Assembly (NCBI RefSeq): GCF_013376045.1
Contig: NZ_JABMJG010000012.1
Coordinates: 165,603 to 229,602, forward strand
Direction: 5' to 3'
Length of the DNA: 64,000 nt
From: Variovorax sp. SG517
GTDB lineage: Bacteria > Pseudomonadota > Gammaproteobacteria > Burkholderiales > Burkholderiaceae_C
Of this stretch, positions 8,943-18,700 are shown piece by piece. The position numbers and the translations under genes were made by a program. Numbering within the stretch: position 1 is the stretch's first letter; every line of letters starts with the position of its first letter. The notes beneath the pieces were generated by a model. The model saw nothing but the letters and a program-made list of their open reading frames with translations, did not search any database and was not told where the DNA came from.

Positions 8943-10631
8943 TCAAACGAGCGCGACGATCAGCGGCCCGAGCAGCGTGAGAAACACGTTCGCCAGCGCA
9001 TAGGTGATGGCGAAGGGCACGGTGGGAATCGAGTTCTCGGCCTTGTCCAGCACCTCGCCGAAGGCCGGGTTGGCGCTGCGGGAGCCGCTCAGCGCACCGG
9101 CGAAGACGGCCGTGTTGCCGTAGCGCAGCACGTAGCGGCCGAAGAGCATGGTCAGCAGCATCGGCACGATGGTCACGACCACGCCCACGCCGAAGATGGT
9201 CAGGCCCAGCTGCTTGATGGTCTGCACGGCCTGCAGGCCCGACGACAGCCCCACCACCACGACGAAGCCCGCGAGGCCCAGATCCTTCAGCAGTTGCACC
9301 GCGCTCGGGGGCAGGGCGCCGAAGGTCTGGCGCTTCGCGCGGTACCAGCCGAAGAGCAGGCCCGACAGCAGCGCGCCGCCGCCCGCGCCCAGCGTCAGCG
9401 GGATGCTGCCGATCTTCACGCTCAGCAAGCCGACCAGCAGCCCCACGACGAGGCCGGCCCCGAGGTAGACGAAGTCGGTTTTCGCGCTCGGCACGATCAC
9501 GTCGCCGACGATGGCGGCCACACGCTTCACGTCCTGTTCGGAGCCAAAGATCGACACAAGGTCGCCGGTCTGCACCACGGTATCGGGCTTCATCGGCAGC
9601 ACCTTGCCCATGCGGCTCAGCTGCACCACGAAGATGCCGTGGCGCACGCCGCCGGCGGTGGCCTTGCGGATCTCGTCGACCGTCTTCCGGTCGAAATCCT
9701 TGTTGGTCAGCACGATCTCGCGCTTGTGCATGGTGAGCTCCATGCCGTCGACCGCGTAGACCTCCTTGCCCAGCAGCGGCGCGCTGGCCACCACCGCGTC
9801 GCGCCGGCCGACGGCCAGCACGATGTCGCCCTTGTGCAGCACGAGCTCGGGGCTCACTTCGACGAACTTGCCGTCGCGCTTCACGCGCTCGATGGTGATG
9901 GTCGTGGCCGGGTTGGCGTTCTCGATGTCGGCGACGGTGCGCTTCGGCTCGGCCGTGAGTTCGTAGATGCGGCCCACCAGCGAGGGGGCGGCTTCCTCCT
10001 GGTCGGGGCCCAGCACCTTCACGCCGGCCTGCTGCGCGGTCTCGGCCGCGATGGCGTCGTCGCGGATGGTGCGGCCCATGAACTTGGGCAGGATGTTGAC
10101 GCACACGATGATCGCGCCGAAGGAGCCAAACACGTAGGTCACCGCATAGCCGATGGCCACGTTGGCCTGCAGCCGCGCGGTTTCGGCGGCATCGAGCCCG
10201 AGCTTGCCGATGGCGTCTCCCGCCGTGCCGATGATGGCCGACTGCGTGAGGCCGCCCGCGGCCACGCCCGCTGCAAGGCCCTTGTCGAGTTCGCAGAGCC
10301 TGGCCATCACCACCACGGTGGCGAGGCCCGTGGCCGCCATCACCGCGGCCAGGATGATCTCCTTCACCGATTGCCTGCCGAGCGAACTGAAGAACTGCGG
10401 CCCGCTCTCGAAGCCCACCGCGTAGATGAAGAGGGCGAAGAGCACCGCCTTCACGCCGTTGTCGACCTGCACGCCGACCTGGCTCACCAGCACCGCCACC
10501 AGCAGCGAGCCGGCCACGCCGCCGAGCTGGAACTTGCCGAACTTGATCTTGCCGATCCAGTAGCCGACGGCCAGCGAGAGAAATAGCGCCATTTCGGGCG
10601 ACTTCTTGAAGAGTTCGTGCAGCCATTCCAT
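8943..10631 (-). CDS. aspT: aspartate:alanine antiporter (AAE family)
   Basis: AspT exchanges aspartate for alanine across the inner membrane. The 562-residue protein has the family layout: an N-terminal block of about five membrane segments, two central TrkA_C-like (RCK_C) cytoplasmic domains around residues 205-375, and a C-terminal block of about six segments. The repeat motifs G-A-G-G-G-A-L-L-S-G-L and G-L-T-Q-S-A-I-I-G-T-A-G-D are present. I chose 10631 because AAAGGAA lies upstream; a start at 10673 would nearly abut the previous stop and lacks a site. It lies 53 bases upstream of asd, which supports function with the decarboxylase. Confidence 0.93.
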   Translation of the reverse strand: MEWLHELFKKSPEMALFLSLAVGYWIGKIKFGKFQLGGVAGSLLVAVLVSQVGVQVDNGVKAVLFALFIYAVGFESGPQFFSSLGRQSVKEIILAAVMAATGLATVVVMARLCELDKGLAAGVAAGGLTQSAIIGTAGDAIGKLGLDAAETARLQANVAIGYAVTYVFGSFGAIIVCVNILPKFMGRTIRDDAIAAETAQQAGVKVLGPDQEEAAPSLVGRIYELTAEPKRTVADIENANPATTITIERVKRDGKFVEVSPELVLHKGDIVLAVGRRDAVVASAPLLGKEVYAVDGMELTMHKREIVLTNKDFDRKTVDEIRKATAGGVRHGIFVVQLSRMGKVLPMKPDTVVQTGDLVSIFGSEQDVKRVAAIVGDVIVPSAKTDFVYLGAGLVVGLLVGLLSVKIGSIPLTLGAGGGALLSGLLFGWYRAKRQTFGALPPSAVQLLKDLGLAGFVVVVGLSSGLQAVQTIKQLGLTIFGVGVVVTIVPMLLTMLFGRYVLRYGNTAVFAGALSGSRSANPAFGEVLDKAENSIPTVPFAITYALANVFLTLLGPLIVALV

Positions 10632-10669
10632 GGGTCGGGTTCCTTTCGGGTTCTTGACGTTGCTCAAGC

Positions 10670-12367
10670 TCATTTCGCCGCGTGCGCCACCAGTCCGGCC
10701 AGTGCCACGATGAGCGGGCCCATCAGCGGCAGCACCACGTTCGAAATCGCGTAGGTGATCGTGTAGCCCAGCAGCGGCGTTGCGTTGCCGGCGGCGTTCT
10801 GCACGGCGCTGAGCGCCGGCGTGCTGCACTGCTGGCCTGCGATGGCGCCCAGCAGAACGGGTGCATCGAGCTTGAGCAGCCGGTGGCCGACGAAGAGCGA
10901 GATGCACGCCGGCACCACAGCGACGGCCACGCCCACCAGCGGCAGCGCGATGCCGAATTTCTTGACGAGCGCCAGCGCCTGCGGCCCGGAAGCGAGGCCG
11001 ACGCAGGCGATGAAGGTGGCCAGGCCCAGGTCCTTCATCAGTGCCAGGGCTTCGGGTGGCACGCTCAGGCGATGCGGGTTCTTCGACTGGTACCAGCCGA
11101 AGATCAGCCCCGTGAGCAGCGCGCCGCCGCCCGTGCCCAGCGAGAACGGAATGCCGCCCAGCTTGACGCTGAAGCCTCCGATGAACACGCCCAGCAGGAT
11201 GCCCATGGCCGCGTAGCTGATGTTGCTGTGCGTGGATTCGACGACGCGGTCGCCGATGAGCGGCACCGCCCGCGCCACTTCGAGCACCGGGCCGTAGAGC
11301 TTGAGCACGTCGCCGCGCTGCAGCTTCACGTCGTGCAGCAGCGGCATCGCGTTGCCGTCGCGCTCGAGGCCGACGATCTGCACGCCCGGCGGAAGCGGCG
11401 CCCCGAGCTCGTGCAGTTCGCGCCCGAACCATTCGCGCCGGCCGACCACCACCTCGGTGGTCTCGACCACCGCATCGAAGGCCGTGGTGTTGGCGAACTC
11501 GCGGCCAAGCAGCTCGGCCACGTTCACCAGCACGCTGCGGCGCCCGATGGCGAGCACCTCGTCGAAGGCCTGCAGCCTGAGCGTGGGCTCCACCGCCAGG
11601 TTCTGCCCGCGCCGCACGACCTGCTCGATGCTGGCGTGGCCTTCGAAGATGGCCGCCAGCTCGCCCACCGTGCGGCCGCGGCCGACGGTGACGAGGAACA
11701 CGCGCCCGATCATCTCGGGCGTGGCCGAAGCCGCGTCGGGCTCGTCGCCTCCGCCGCCCATCTCTTTCCAGAGCCGGTCGGCTTCGGCGCGCAGGTCCAC
11801 CCGCAGCAGCAGCGGAAAGACCTGGCTGGTGGCCACCACGATCGCAATCAGCCCGAACACGTAGGTGATGGAGTAGGCCGTGACCACGTTGGCCTGCAGC
11901 TGCCGGATGTCGGACAGCGGCAGCGCTAGCTTGGAGATGGCATCGGTCGCGGTGCCCACCACCGCCGATTCGGTTGCCGCGCCGGCCATGAGGCCGGCGG
12001 CGGTGCCCTGGTCGAGCGAGAGGAAGACGGTGGCGCCCAGCACCAGCACCAGCGCCAGCACCGCAACCACTTCGACCAGGCAGAGCAGCCCCAGCCGCAG
12101 CCCCTTGGCATCGAGGTTCGCAAAGAACTGGGGGCCGCCCGCATAGCCGAGCGCGAAGATGAAAAGCATGAAGAACACGTTCTTCACGCCGTCGTCGAGA
12201 TGGATGCCGAGTTGCCCGACGACCAGCGCGGCGATCAAGGTGCCGCAGATGCCCCCGAGCTGGATCGGGCCGAAGCGGATCTGGCCGATCGCGTAGCCGA
12301 TGGCGAGCACCAGGAATAGCGCGATCTCGGGCTGGCTTTTAAGAATTGCAACCAGATCGTGAAGCAC
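10670..12367 (-). CDS. second AspT-type antiporter (AAE family paralogue)
   Basis: This 565-residue protein has the same AAE architecture as its neighbour: membrane block, two TrkA_C-type domains, membrane block, with G-T-G-G-G-A-L-L-T-G-L and A-T-E-S-A-V-V-G-T-A-T-D. The two are clearly paralogues but well diverged in sequence, and this one carries G-G-G-G-D-E-P-D near residue 200 in the linker before the RCK-like domains. It is the first gene of the asd operon. It could be a second aspartate/alanine exchanger with different affinity, one half of a heteromer, or a carrier for another amino acid; the sequence does not decide. The start at 12367 gives a normal family N-terminus. Confidence 0.9.
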   Translation of the reverse strand: MLHDLVAILKSQPEIALFLVLAIGYAIGQIRFGPIQLGGICGTLIAALVVGQLGIHLDDGVKNVFFMLFIFALGYAGGPQFFANLDAKGLRLGLLCLVEVVAVLALVLVLGATVFLSLDQGTAAGLMAGAATESAVVGTATDAISKLALPLSDIRQLQANVVTAYSITYVFGLIAIVVATSQVFPLLLRVDLRAEADRLWKEMGGGGDEPDAASATPEMIGRVFLVTVGRGRTVGELAAIFEGHASIEQVVRRGQNLAVEPTLRLQAFDEVLAIGRRSVLVNVAELLGREFANTTAFDAVVETTEVVVGRREWFGRELHELGAPLPPGVQIVGLERDGNAMPLLHDVKLQRGDVLKLYGPVLEVARAVPLIGDRVVESTHSNISYAAMGILLGVFIGGFSVKLGGIPFSLGTGGGALLTGLIFGWYQSKNPHRLSVPPEALALMKDLGLATFIACVGLASGPQALALVKKFGIALPLVGVAVAVVPACISLFVGHRLLKLDAPVLLGAIAGQQCSTPALSAVQNAAGNATPLLGYTITYAISNVVLPLMGPLIVALAGLVAHAAK

Positions 12368-12675
12368 GGTCCGGTCCTTGTCACGGGCGAGCCGGTCGAA
12401 GGGGGGCGGCCTTATTGGCCCGGCAATTGAGGCGGGCGTAATTCACGCAACCCCCGTTTCGATGGGGGCGTATGCCGGTGGGCGCAACGCGCAGACTTTA
12501 TGCTGATTTGAGGAGCCGTCTATTTCTCGCATTGGCTCTTACGATAAATCAACATTTAAAATAATTGTGAAATTGTGTGCTGGGAGGTGAGTGTGAAACT
12601 CATGTTTAAAACGATATTCGTATTGTCGAAATTCTTTTTAGGTAATTGGTCGTATAAATCGGCCGTGGCAGCCCA
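12368..12675. other. divergent intergenic region between the asd operon and vgrG
   Basis: About 308 bases without a convincing gene. The part from about 12500 to 12660 is much richer in A and T than the surroundings, as expected for promoters. It must hold the start signals of both the antiporter operon (minus) and vgrG (plus), but I could not choose a -35/-10 pair with confidence. It is also the left boundary of the type VI island. Confidence 0.5.
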
Positions 12676-15600
12676 ATGACGCGGCGAGTCACGATCCAGA
12701 CGCCGGCAGGCGAGGCGTTGCAGTTCCGCCAACTCGTAGGCCGCGAGGCACTGAGCCAGCTGTACGCCTTCGACGTCGAACTGCTGGGCACCAGCAACGG
12801 CGTGGACCCCAAGACCCTGCTGGGCAAGGCTTCCACCGTGACGGTGGAGACCGAAGGCGGGGTGCGCTACCTGGGCGGCATCGTCACGCGTTTCGGGCTG
12901 CAGCAGGAGGATGCGCGGCATTCCTTCTACCGGATGCGCCTGCGGCCATGGCTGTGGCTGGCCACGCGGCGCAGCGACTTCCGCATCTTCCAGGGCAAGA
13001 GCGTGCCCGACATCGTGATGGAAGTGCTCGGCCGCTACGGCCACCCCATCGAGAAGAAGCTCACGCGCGGCGACTACCGCGTGTGGGACTACTGCGTGCA
13101 GTACCACGAGAGCGACTTCGACTTCGTCTCGCGCCTGTGCGAGCTCGAAGGCATCTACTACCACTTCCGGCACGAGGCCAGCCAGCACGTGCTCGTCTTC
13201 GCCGACGACATCGCGCATTCCCACAGCCCGCTGCCCGGCGGCGAGGAAGTGCGCTACCACCCGCTGGAGAAATCCGGCATGGGCCAGCGCGAGCGCATCT
13301 ACGCCTGGGAGATCGCAGAGGAAGTGCGCTCGGGCCACCACTACAACGACGACTACGATTTCGAGAAGCCCAAGGCCGAGCTCTCGCACCTGAGGCAGAT
13401 GCCGCCCGGGCACGACCACGACGCCTTCGAGAACTACGAATGGCCCGGCGGCTTCGTGCAACACGGCGACGGCGAGGCCTATGCACGCATCCGCAACGAA
13501 GAACAGCTCAGCCAGCGCAGCCGCGTCACCGGCCGCTCCAACCTGCGCGAACTGGCCACCGGCCACACCTTGCGCCTCACCGGCCACCCCAAGGCTGACC
13601 AGAACCAGCAATACCTGCTCGTGGGCGTGAGCTACCACCTGCAGGAGAACCTGCAGGCCAGCGAGGGCGTGGAAGGCACCGAGGGCTCGGTGCAGCGCTT
13701 CGCCTTCGAGGCGCAGCCCACCAGCTACGCCTGGCGCCCGCCGCGCACCACGACCAAGCCGCGCACGCGCGGGCCGCAGACCGCCATGGTGGTGGGCCCG
13801 TCGGGCGAGGAGATCTGGACCGACAAGTACGGGCGCATCAAGGTGCAGTTCCACTGGGACCGCCTCGGCCAGGAGAACGAGCACTCCAGCTGCTGGGTGC
13901 GCGTGTCCACCGCGTGGGCAGGCGCCACCTTCGGCATGACCAGCGTGCCGCGCATCGGCATGGAGGTGATCGTCGACTTCCTGAACGGCGACCCCGACTA
14001 CCCCATCGTCACCGGCTGCGTGCACAACGCCGACACCATGCCGTCGTGGGAGCTGCCGGGCCAGAAGCACCTGTCGGGCATCAGGAGCCGCGAGCTCGGA
14101 GGCGGGCGCGGCAACCACATCGTGCTGGACGACACGCAGGGCAAGATCCAGGCGCAGCTGCGCAGCGACCACCAGGCCAGCCAGCTGAGCGTGGGGCACA
14201 TCGGGCGAATCGAGGACACGGCCGGGCGCAAGGAGCCGCGGGGTCAGGGGTTCGAGCTGCGTACCGATGGCCATGGCGTTTTGCGCTCGGGCAAGGGGCT
14301 GCTGGTGACCACCGAGGCGCGCCCGAATGCCCAGGCGCACATCACCGACATGAGCGAGACGGTGGGCCGTCTCACGCAGGCGCGCGACCTGCACGAAGGC
14401 CTCAGCGGCGTGGCACAGGGTGCGCAGGCCCACGAGCCTGGCGACCAGGACGAAGTCACAGCGAGCCTCAAGGAGCAGAACGACGCCATCAAGGGGCAGG
14501 GCGGCAACCGCGAGCAGGGCGAGTTCCCCGAGTTCCAGGAAGCGCACATGACCCTGGCCAGCGCCAAGGGGCTGCAGACCGTGGCGCAGGGCTCGACGCA
14601 CATCGTGAGCAACGAGCACAGCGCGCTCACCAGCGGCGGCCACACGAGCCTGAGCGCGGGCAAGAGCCTGCTGGTGAGCGTGCAGAACGCGATCCGCATG
14701 TTCGCCTCCAAGGCCGGCATGCGGCTCGTGGCGGCCGGGGCCGACATCGACATCAAGGCGCTGAAGGACAGCGTGAACGTGCTGGCCAAGCTCAACATCA
14801 CGCAGACGGCCAACAAGATCACCATCCACGCGAAGGAAGAGGTGGTGATCAACGGCGGCTCGAGCTACAGCCGCTGGAGCTCCGGCGGGATCGAGCACGG
14901 CACTTCCGGCACCTGGCGCGAACATGCGTCGGTGCACAGCCTCGTCGGGCCCGCCAGCGAAGGCAAGCCTGCGCTGCCCAATCCACCGCAGGTGCCGAAG
15001 GGACAGCTCGACCTGTACCACCAGTACATCAAGCCGACCGGAGAAAAGCGCCAGGGCGTGGCGCAGGGCGACTTCACGGTGGTCGATTCGCAGGGCGGCA
15101 CGCACGCCGGCACCTTCGACCGCAACGGCTTCGCGACCGTGTCGGGCCTGCCCATCGGCACCGCCAAGGTCACGTTCGGCAAGGACCCGCGCGACCCCTG
15201 GGAGGAGGGCAGCTACTACGGGACTCCCGAAGACTGGAAGGCGAAAGGTGCGACGGGCGCAGCGGCTGATGGAGCAGGCGGCGGCGTGTCCGGCATTTCA
15301 GGCATCTCGGGCATCTCCGGCCTCATGGGCAACGCCGCCGGGCTGACCGGCTCGGCAGGCGGTGCCGCAGGCGCCCTCGCGGGGGTGGCAGGCATGGGCA
15401 GCAAGGCGGCGAGTGCGCTGAACCAGGTCACCCAGGCGGCCGGCATCGCGCAACAGGCCGTGGGTGCGGCCCAGGCCATCCAGCAGGGCGGCGCCAAGGC
15501 GCTGCTGGGCCAGGCGAGCCAGGCCGCGACCGGCATGGCGATACAGGCAGCGGGGGCCAAGCTCGGGCCGATGGGCGTGCCGATCACCGGCGTGATGAGC

Positions 15601-15690
15601 GGCATGGCTTCCGGCGGCATGAAGCAGGGCGTTGCAACTGCTGCAGCCAATCCCGCGGTCACAGGTCGAACGCCTGGCTTCGCGGGCTGA
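12676..15690 (+). CDS. vgrG: type VI secretion spike protein VgrG with long C-terminal extension
   Basis: VgrG (TssI) trimerises into the spike that carries effectors out of the cell through the type VI tube. The 1004-residue protein has the phage gpD/gp27-like part (Y-H-E-S-D-F-D-F-V-S-R-L-C-E-L-E-G-I), the gp5/OB part with the signature D-K-Y-G-R-I-K-V-Q-F-H-W-D and W-A-G, then a DUF2345-type helical stalk rich in short repeats (about residues 560-745). Beyond about 775 is a compact beta-type segment starting L-D-L-Y-H-Q-Y-I-K, and from about 860 a Gly/Ala-rich hydrophobic tail with three G-I-S repeats. The extension probably holds the cargo, here the Rhs protein encoded 67 bases downstream. 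No other T6SS structural gene is in the window, so this is an auxiliary island. Confidence 0.95.
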   Translation: MTRRVTIQTPAGEALQFRQLVGREALSQLYAFDVELLGTSNGVDPKTLLGKASTVTVETEGGVRYLGGIVTRFGLQQEDARHSFYRMRLRPWLWLATRRSDFRIFQGKSVPDIVMEVLGRYGHPIEKKLTRGDYRVWDYCVQYHESDFDFVSRLCELEGIYYHFRHEASQHVLVFADDIAHSHSPLPGGEEVRYHPLEKSGMGQRERIYAWEIAEEVRSGHHYNDDYDFEKPKAELSHLRQMPPGHDHDAFENYEWPGGFVQHGDGEAYARIRNEEQLSQRSRVTGRSNLRELATGHTLRLTGHPKADQNQQYLLVGVSYHLQENLQASEGVEGTEGSVQRFAFEAQPTSYAWRPPRTTTKPRTRGPQTAMVVGPSGEEIWTDKYGRIKVQFHWDRLGQENEHSSCWVRVSTAWAGATFGMTSVPRIGMEVIVDFLNGDPDYPIVTGCVHNADTMPSWELPGQKHLSGIRSRELGGGRGNHIVLDDTQGKIQAQLRSDHQASQLSVGHIGRIEDTAGRKEPRGQGFELRTDGHGVLRSGKGLLVTTEARPNAQAHITDMSETVGRLTQARDLHEGLSGVAQGAQAHEPGDQDEVTASLKEQNDAIKGQGGNREQGEFPEFQEAHMTLASAKGLQTVAQGSTHIVSNEHSALTSGGHTSLSAGKSLLVSVQNAIRMFASKAGMRLVAAGADIDIKALKDSVNVLAKLNITQTANKITIHAKEEVVINGGSSYSRWSSGGIEHGTSGTWREHASVHSLVGPASEGKPALPNPPQVPKGQLDLYHQYIKPTGEKRQGVAQGDFTVVDSQGGTHAGTFDRNGFATVSGLPIGTAKVTFGKDPRDPWEEGSYYGTPEDWKAKGATGAAADGAGGGVSGISGISGISGLMGNAAGLTGSAGGAAGALAGVAGMGSKAASALNQVTQAAGIAQQAVGAAQAIQQGGAKALLGQASQAATGMAIQAAGAKLGPMGVPITGVMSGMASGGMKQGVATAAANPAVTGRTPGFAG

Positions 15691-15757
15691 CCCGCGCGGC
15701 GCGCCGCATTCACTTCACCAATACGAAGCACGAGCTCGAAGAGAACAAGAAGAAAAG

Positions 15758-18700
15758 ATGGCAGAACAGGAAGCAGGCGCGAAGCCGCAGGCGGCGGAGC
15801 GCGAGCCGCAGACGGCGGTGGCACCGCTGAACACGATCGTGAAGGAGGACGTTGCCGCGGCAAGCAAGGCAGTGGACGACTGGCTGCGCTCGTTCAGCGG
15901 CGGCTATGTGACGCTGGAGCGCCTGACGATGGTGCTGGGCAGCATCCCGATCGTCGGGAACATCATGGCGCTGGTGGATGTGTTCCTGGACATCATCAAC
16001 ATCGTCGAGAAGAAGGCCAAGGACGGCGTCGACGCGTTCCTGAACTGGGTGAGCCTGGGCATCAACCTGATCGGGTTGATCCCGATACCACCGAGCATGG
16101 CGGCAGCGCGGATGAGCCTGAGGCCCACGCTTCACCTCGTGAAGCAGGAGCTGAAGACGGCGGCGTCGAACCTGGGCGAGGCCATCGTGACCATATTGGT
16201 GGGCCACCTGAATGCCACCATCATGGGCGAGCTGGACAAGTTCATCGATGGGGCGATCGCCAAGCTCGACGGCATCCTCAAGAGCTGCGCGGACCTCGCG
16301 GACAAGATCATCGACAACCTGGTGGACATCCTGCGGCGGGTGCTGGGCCAGAAGGACCTGTTCACGGTGGGCACGCCTGCGGCGGCGGAAACCAAGGTGC
16401 ACGACCCGAAGACGCAAAGCACGTGGAGCCGGATGTGGGGCGCGGCGGTTCGCTACTCGAAGCAGTCGGCGAACTACGTGGCGAAGGCGGCAGCGAGCCA
16501 GTTGCCGGATGGCGTTGCAGGCCGGGTCAACGGCGTGATCACGCAGATGCTGGACTTCAAGCAGCAGCTGCGCGGGCAGCTGTCGAGGCTGGCGGACAAG
16601 GAGGCGCAGGCCAGCATCATGTGGCTGCTGCACAAGCTGCGGGACGCGTTGTTGAAGAAGAAGGGCAAGAGGGCCGCGATCGTGCCGCCGCAGTCGGGGG
16701 CGGTGGCCCAGAAGGACAAGCCCGGTGATCAGCTGGGTCACATCAGCAAGCAGGCGCCTGCGAACGGGCGAGGGTGCAGCATCAAGAATGGCCCGGCGCC
16801 GGTGCGCAAGGGCGGCTCCATCAGTCTCGCTCTCGGGGATGAGAGCTTCTCCCACACCGACTTCGTTCTTGCAGCGCCGCTGCCGATCGAATGGGCGCGC
16901 ACTTACGCCAGCGACCTTGACGCCTTCGACCGCGGCAGCCTCGGTGCGCGCTGGATCACCCCCTACAGCATGCGCGTGGACGTCACCACGCCCACGCGAG
17001 GCGCACGCCAGGGCCAACCCAGCCTCGTCTACCACGCCGCCGACGGCCGCAGCCACGCCTATCCGGTGCTGGCCGTGGGGCAGGCCTACTTCGACCCGAT
17101 CGAGGAAGTCCGCGTCTCTCGCCTGAGCGAGAGCCTGCTGGCGCTGGACTTCGGCAAGCCGCTGCCCCAGAGCGAGCAGAGCCAGTGGCGCGAGATCTAC
17201 GAGTATGTGGACAGCAGGCAGCCGCACTTCCGACTCGTCGCGCAGCAGGCCAAGGACGGCATGGCCATCGGCCTGCGCTACGACCACGTGATCGCGGCAA
17301 CGGGCGAGCGCGTGCTCAGCGACATCATCAGCAAGCACGGCGAAGCCGTCATGGCGCACGTGGGCACCAAGCCCGATGCGCAGACGGGGCTCATCCAGTC
17401 GCTGTGGGAGCTCAAGGACGGCCAGGTCATGCGCCAGTTGGCCGGCTACACGCACGACGATGAACGAGACCTCGTCGCCGCGCAGGACGAGGACGGCGCG
17501 AGCTGGAGCTACACCTACAGCCACCACCTCGTGACCCGCTACACCGACCGCACCGGCCGGGGCATGAACCTGGAGTACGACGGCACGGGCCCTGACGCCA
17601 AGGCCGTGCGCGAGTGGTCCGACGACGGCAGCTTCGCGCTGAAGCTGGAGTGGGACCGCAACATCCGCCTGACCTACGTGACCGATGCGCTGGGCGGGGA
17701 GACCTGGCACTACTACGACATCCAGGGCTACACCTACCGCATCATCCATCCGGACGGGCTGCAGGAGTGGTTCTTCCGCGATGACGCCAAGAACATCACG
17801 CGCCACGTGCACACCGACGGCACGACCGACGACTACACGTATGACGCCGACGGCAACCTGCAGACCCACACGCGTGCCGATGGCAGCCGGGTGCACTACG
17901 AGTACGACAGGCTGAATCGGCTCACGGGTATCCGCGACGCGGAGGGCGGCGTGTGGAAGCGCGACTACGACGCGCAGGGGCATCTCACGGAAGAGATCGA
18001 TCCGCTGGGGCACAAGACCGAATACGCCTACGACAAGGCCGGCAGGCCCGTGCGGATCACCGATGCGAAGGGCGGCACGAAGCTGATGAGCTACACGCCT
18101 CGCGGCCGGCTCGCGAGCCTCACCGATTGCTCAGGCAAGACCAGCCGCTGGACATACGACGATCGCGGCCGGCTCGCCACGGCTGTCGATCCTGCGGGCA
18201 ACGTCACGCGCCATCTCTACAGCCTTCCACAGGAAGACGCGGTGCTGCGTGCCCAAGGCAGCGTGCCGGGCCTGCTCCACGAGATCGTGCTGCCCGACGG
18301 CACGCGCGAGCAGAAACTGCACGACCCCGAGGGACGCATGCTCGCGCACGTCGATGGGCTCGGGCGGCGCACGCACTACAGCTACAACCGCGCAGGGCTC
18401 ATCGCCGGCCGCACAGATGCCGAGGGGAATTCGCTCAGGTACCAGTGGGATCTGCTGGGCCGTCTCGTCGAATTGCACAACGAGAACGGCAGCCGCCACA
18501 GCCTGCGCTACGACCCGGTGGGCCGACTGCTGGAGAAGACCGACTTCGCTCGGCGGACCACGCGGTACCGCTACGAAGAAAGCACCGGCCGGCTCGTCGA
18601 GGTGGCAGCGGGCGGGCGGGTGGTGCAGCTGCAGGCCGATGCGATGGGCAGGATGACCGAGCGGTCCGCCGGCGGCCAGGTCGAACGCTTCGCCTTCGAC

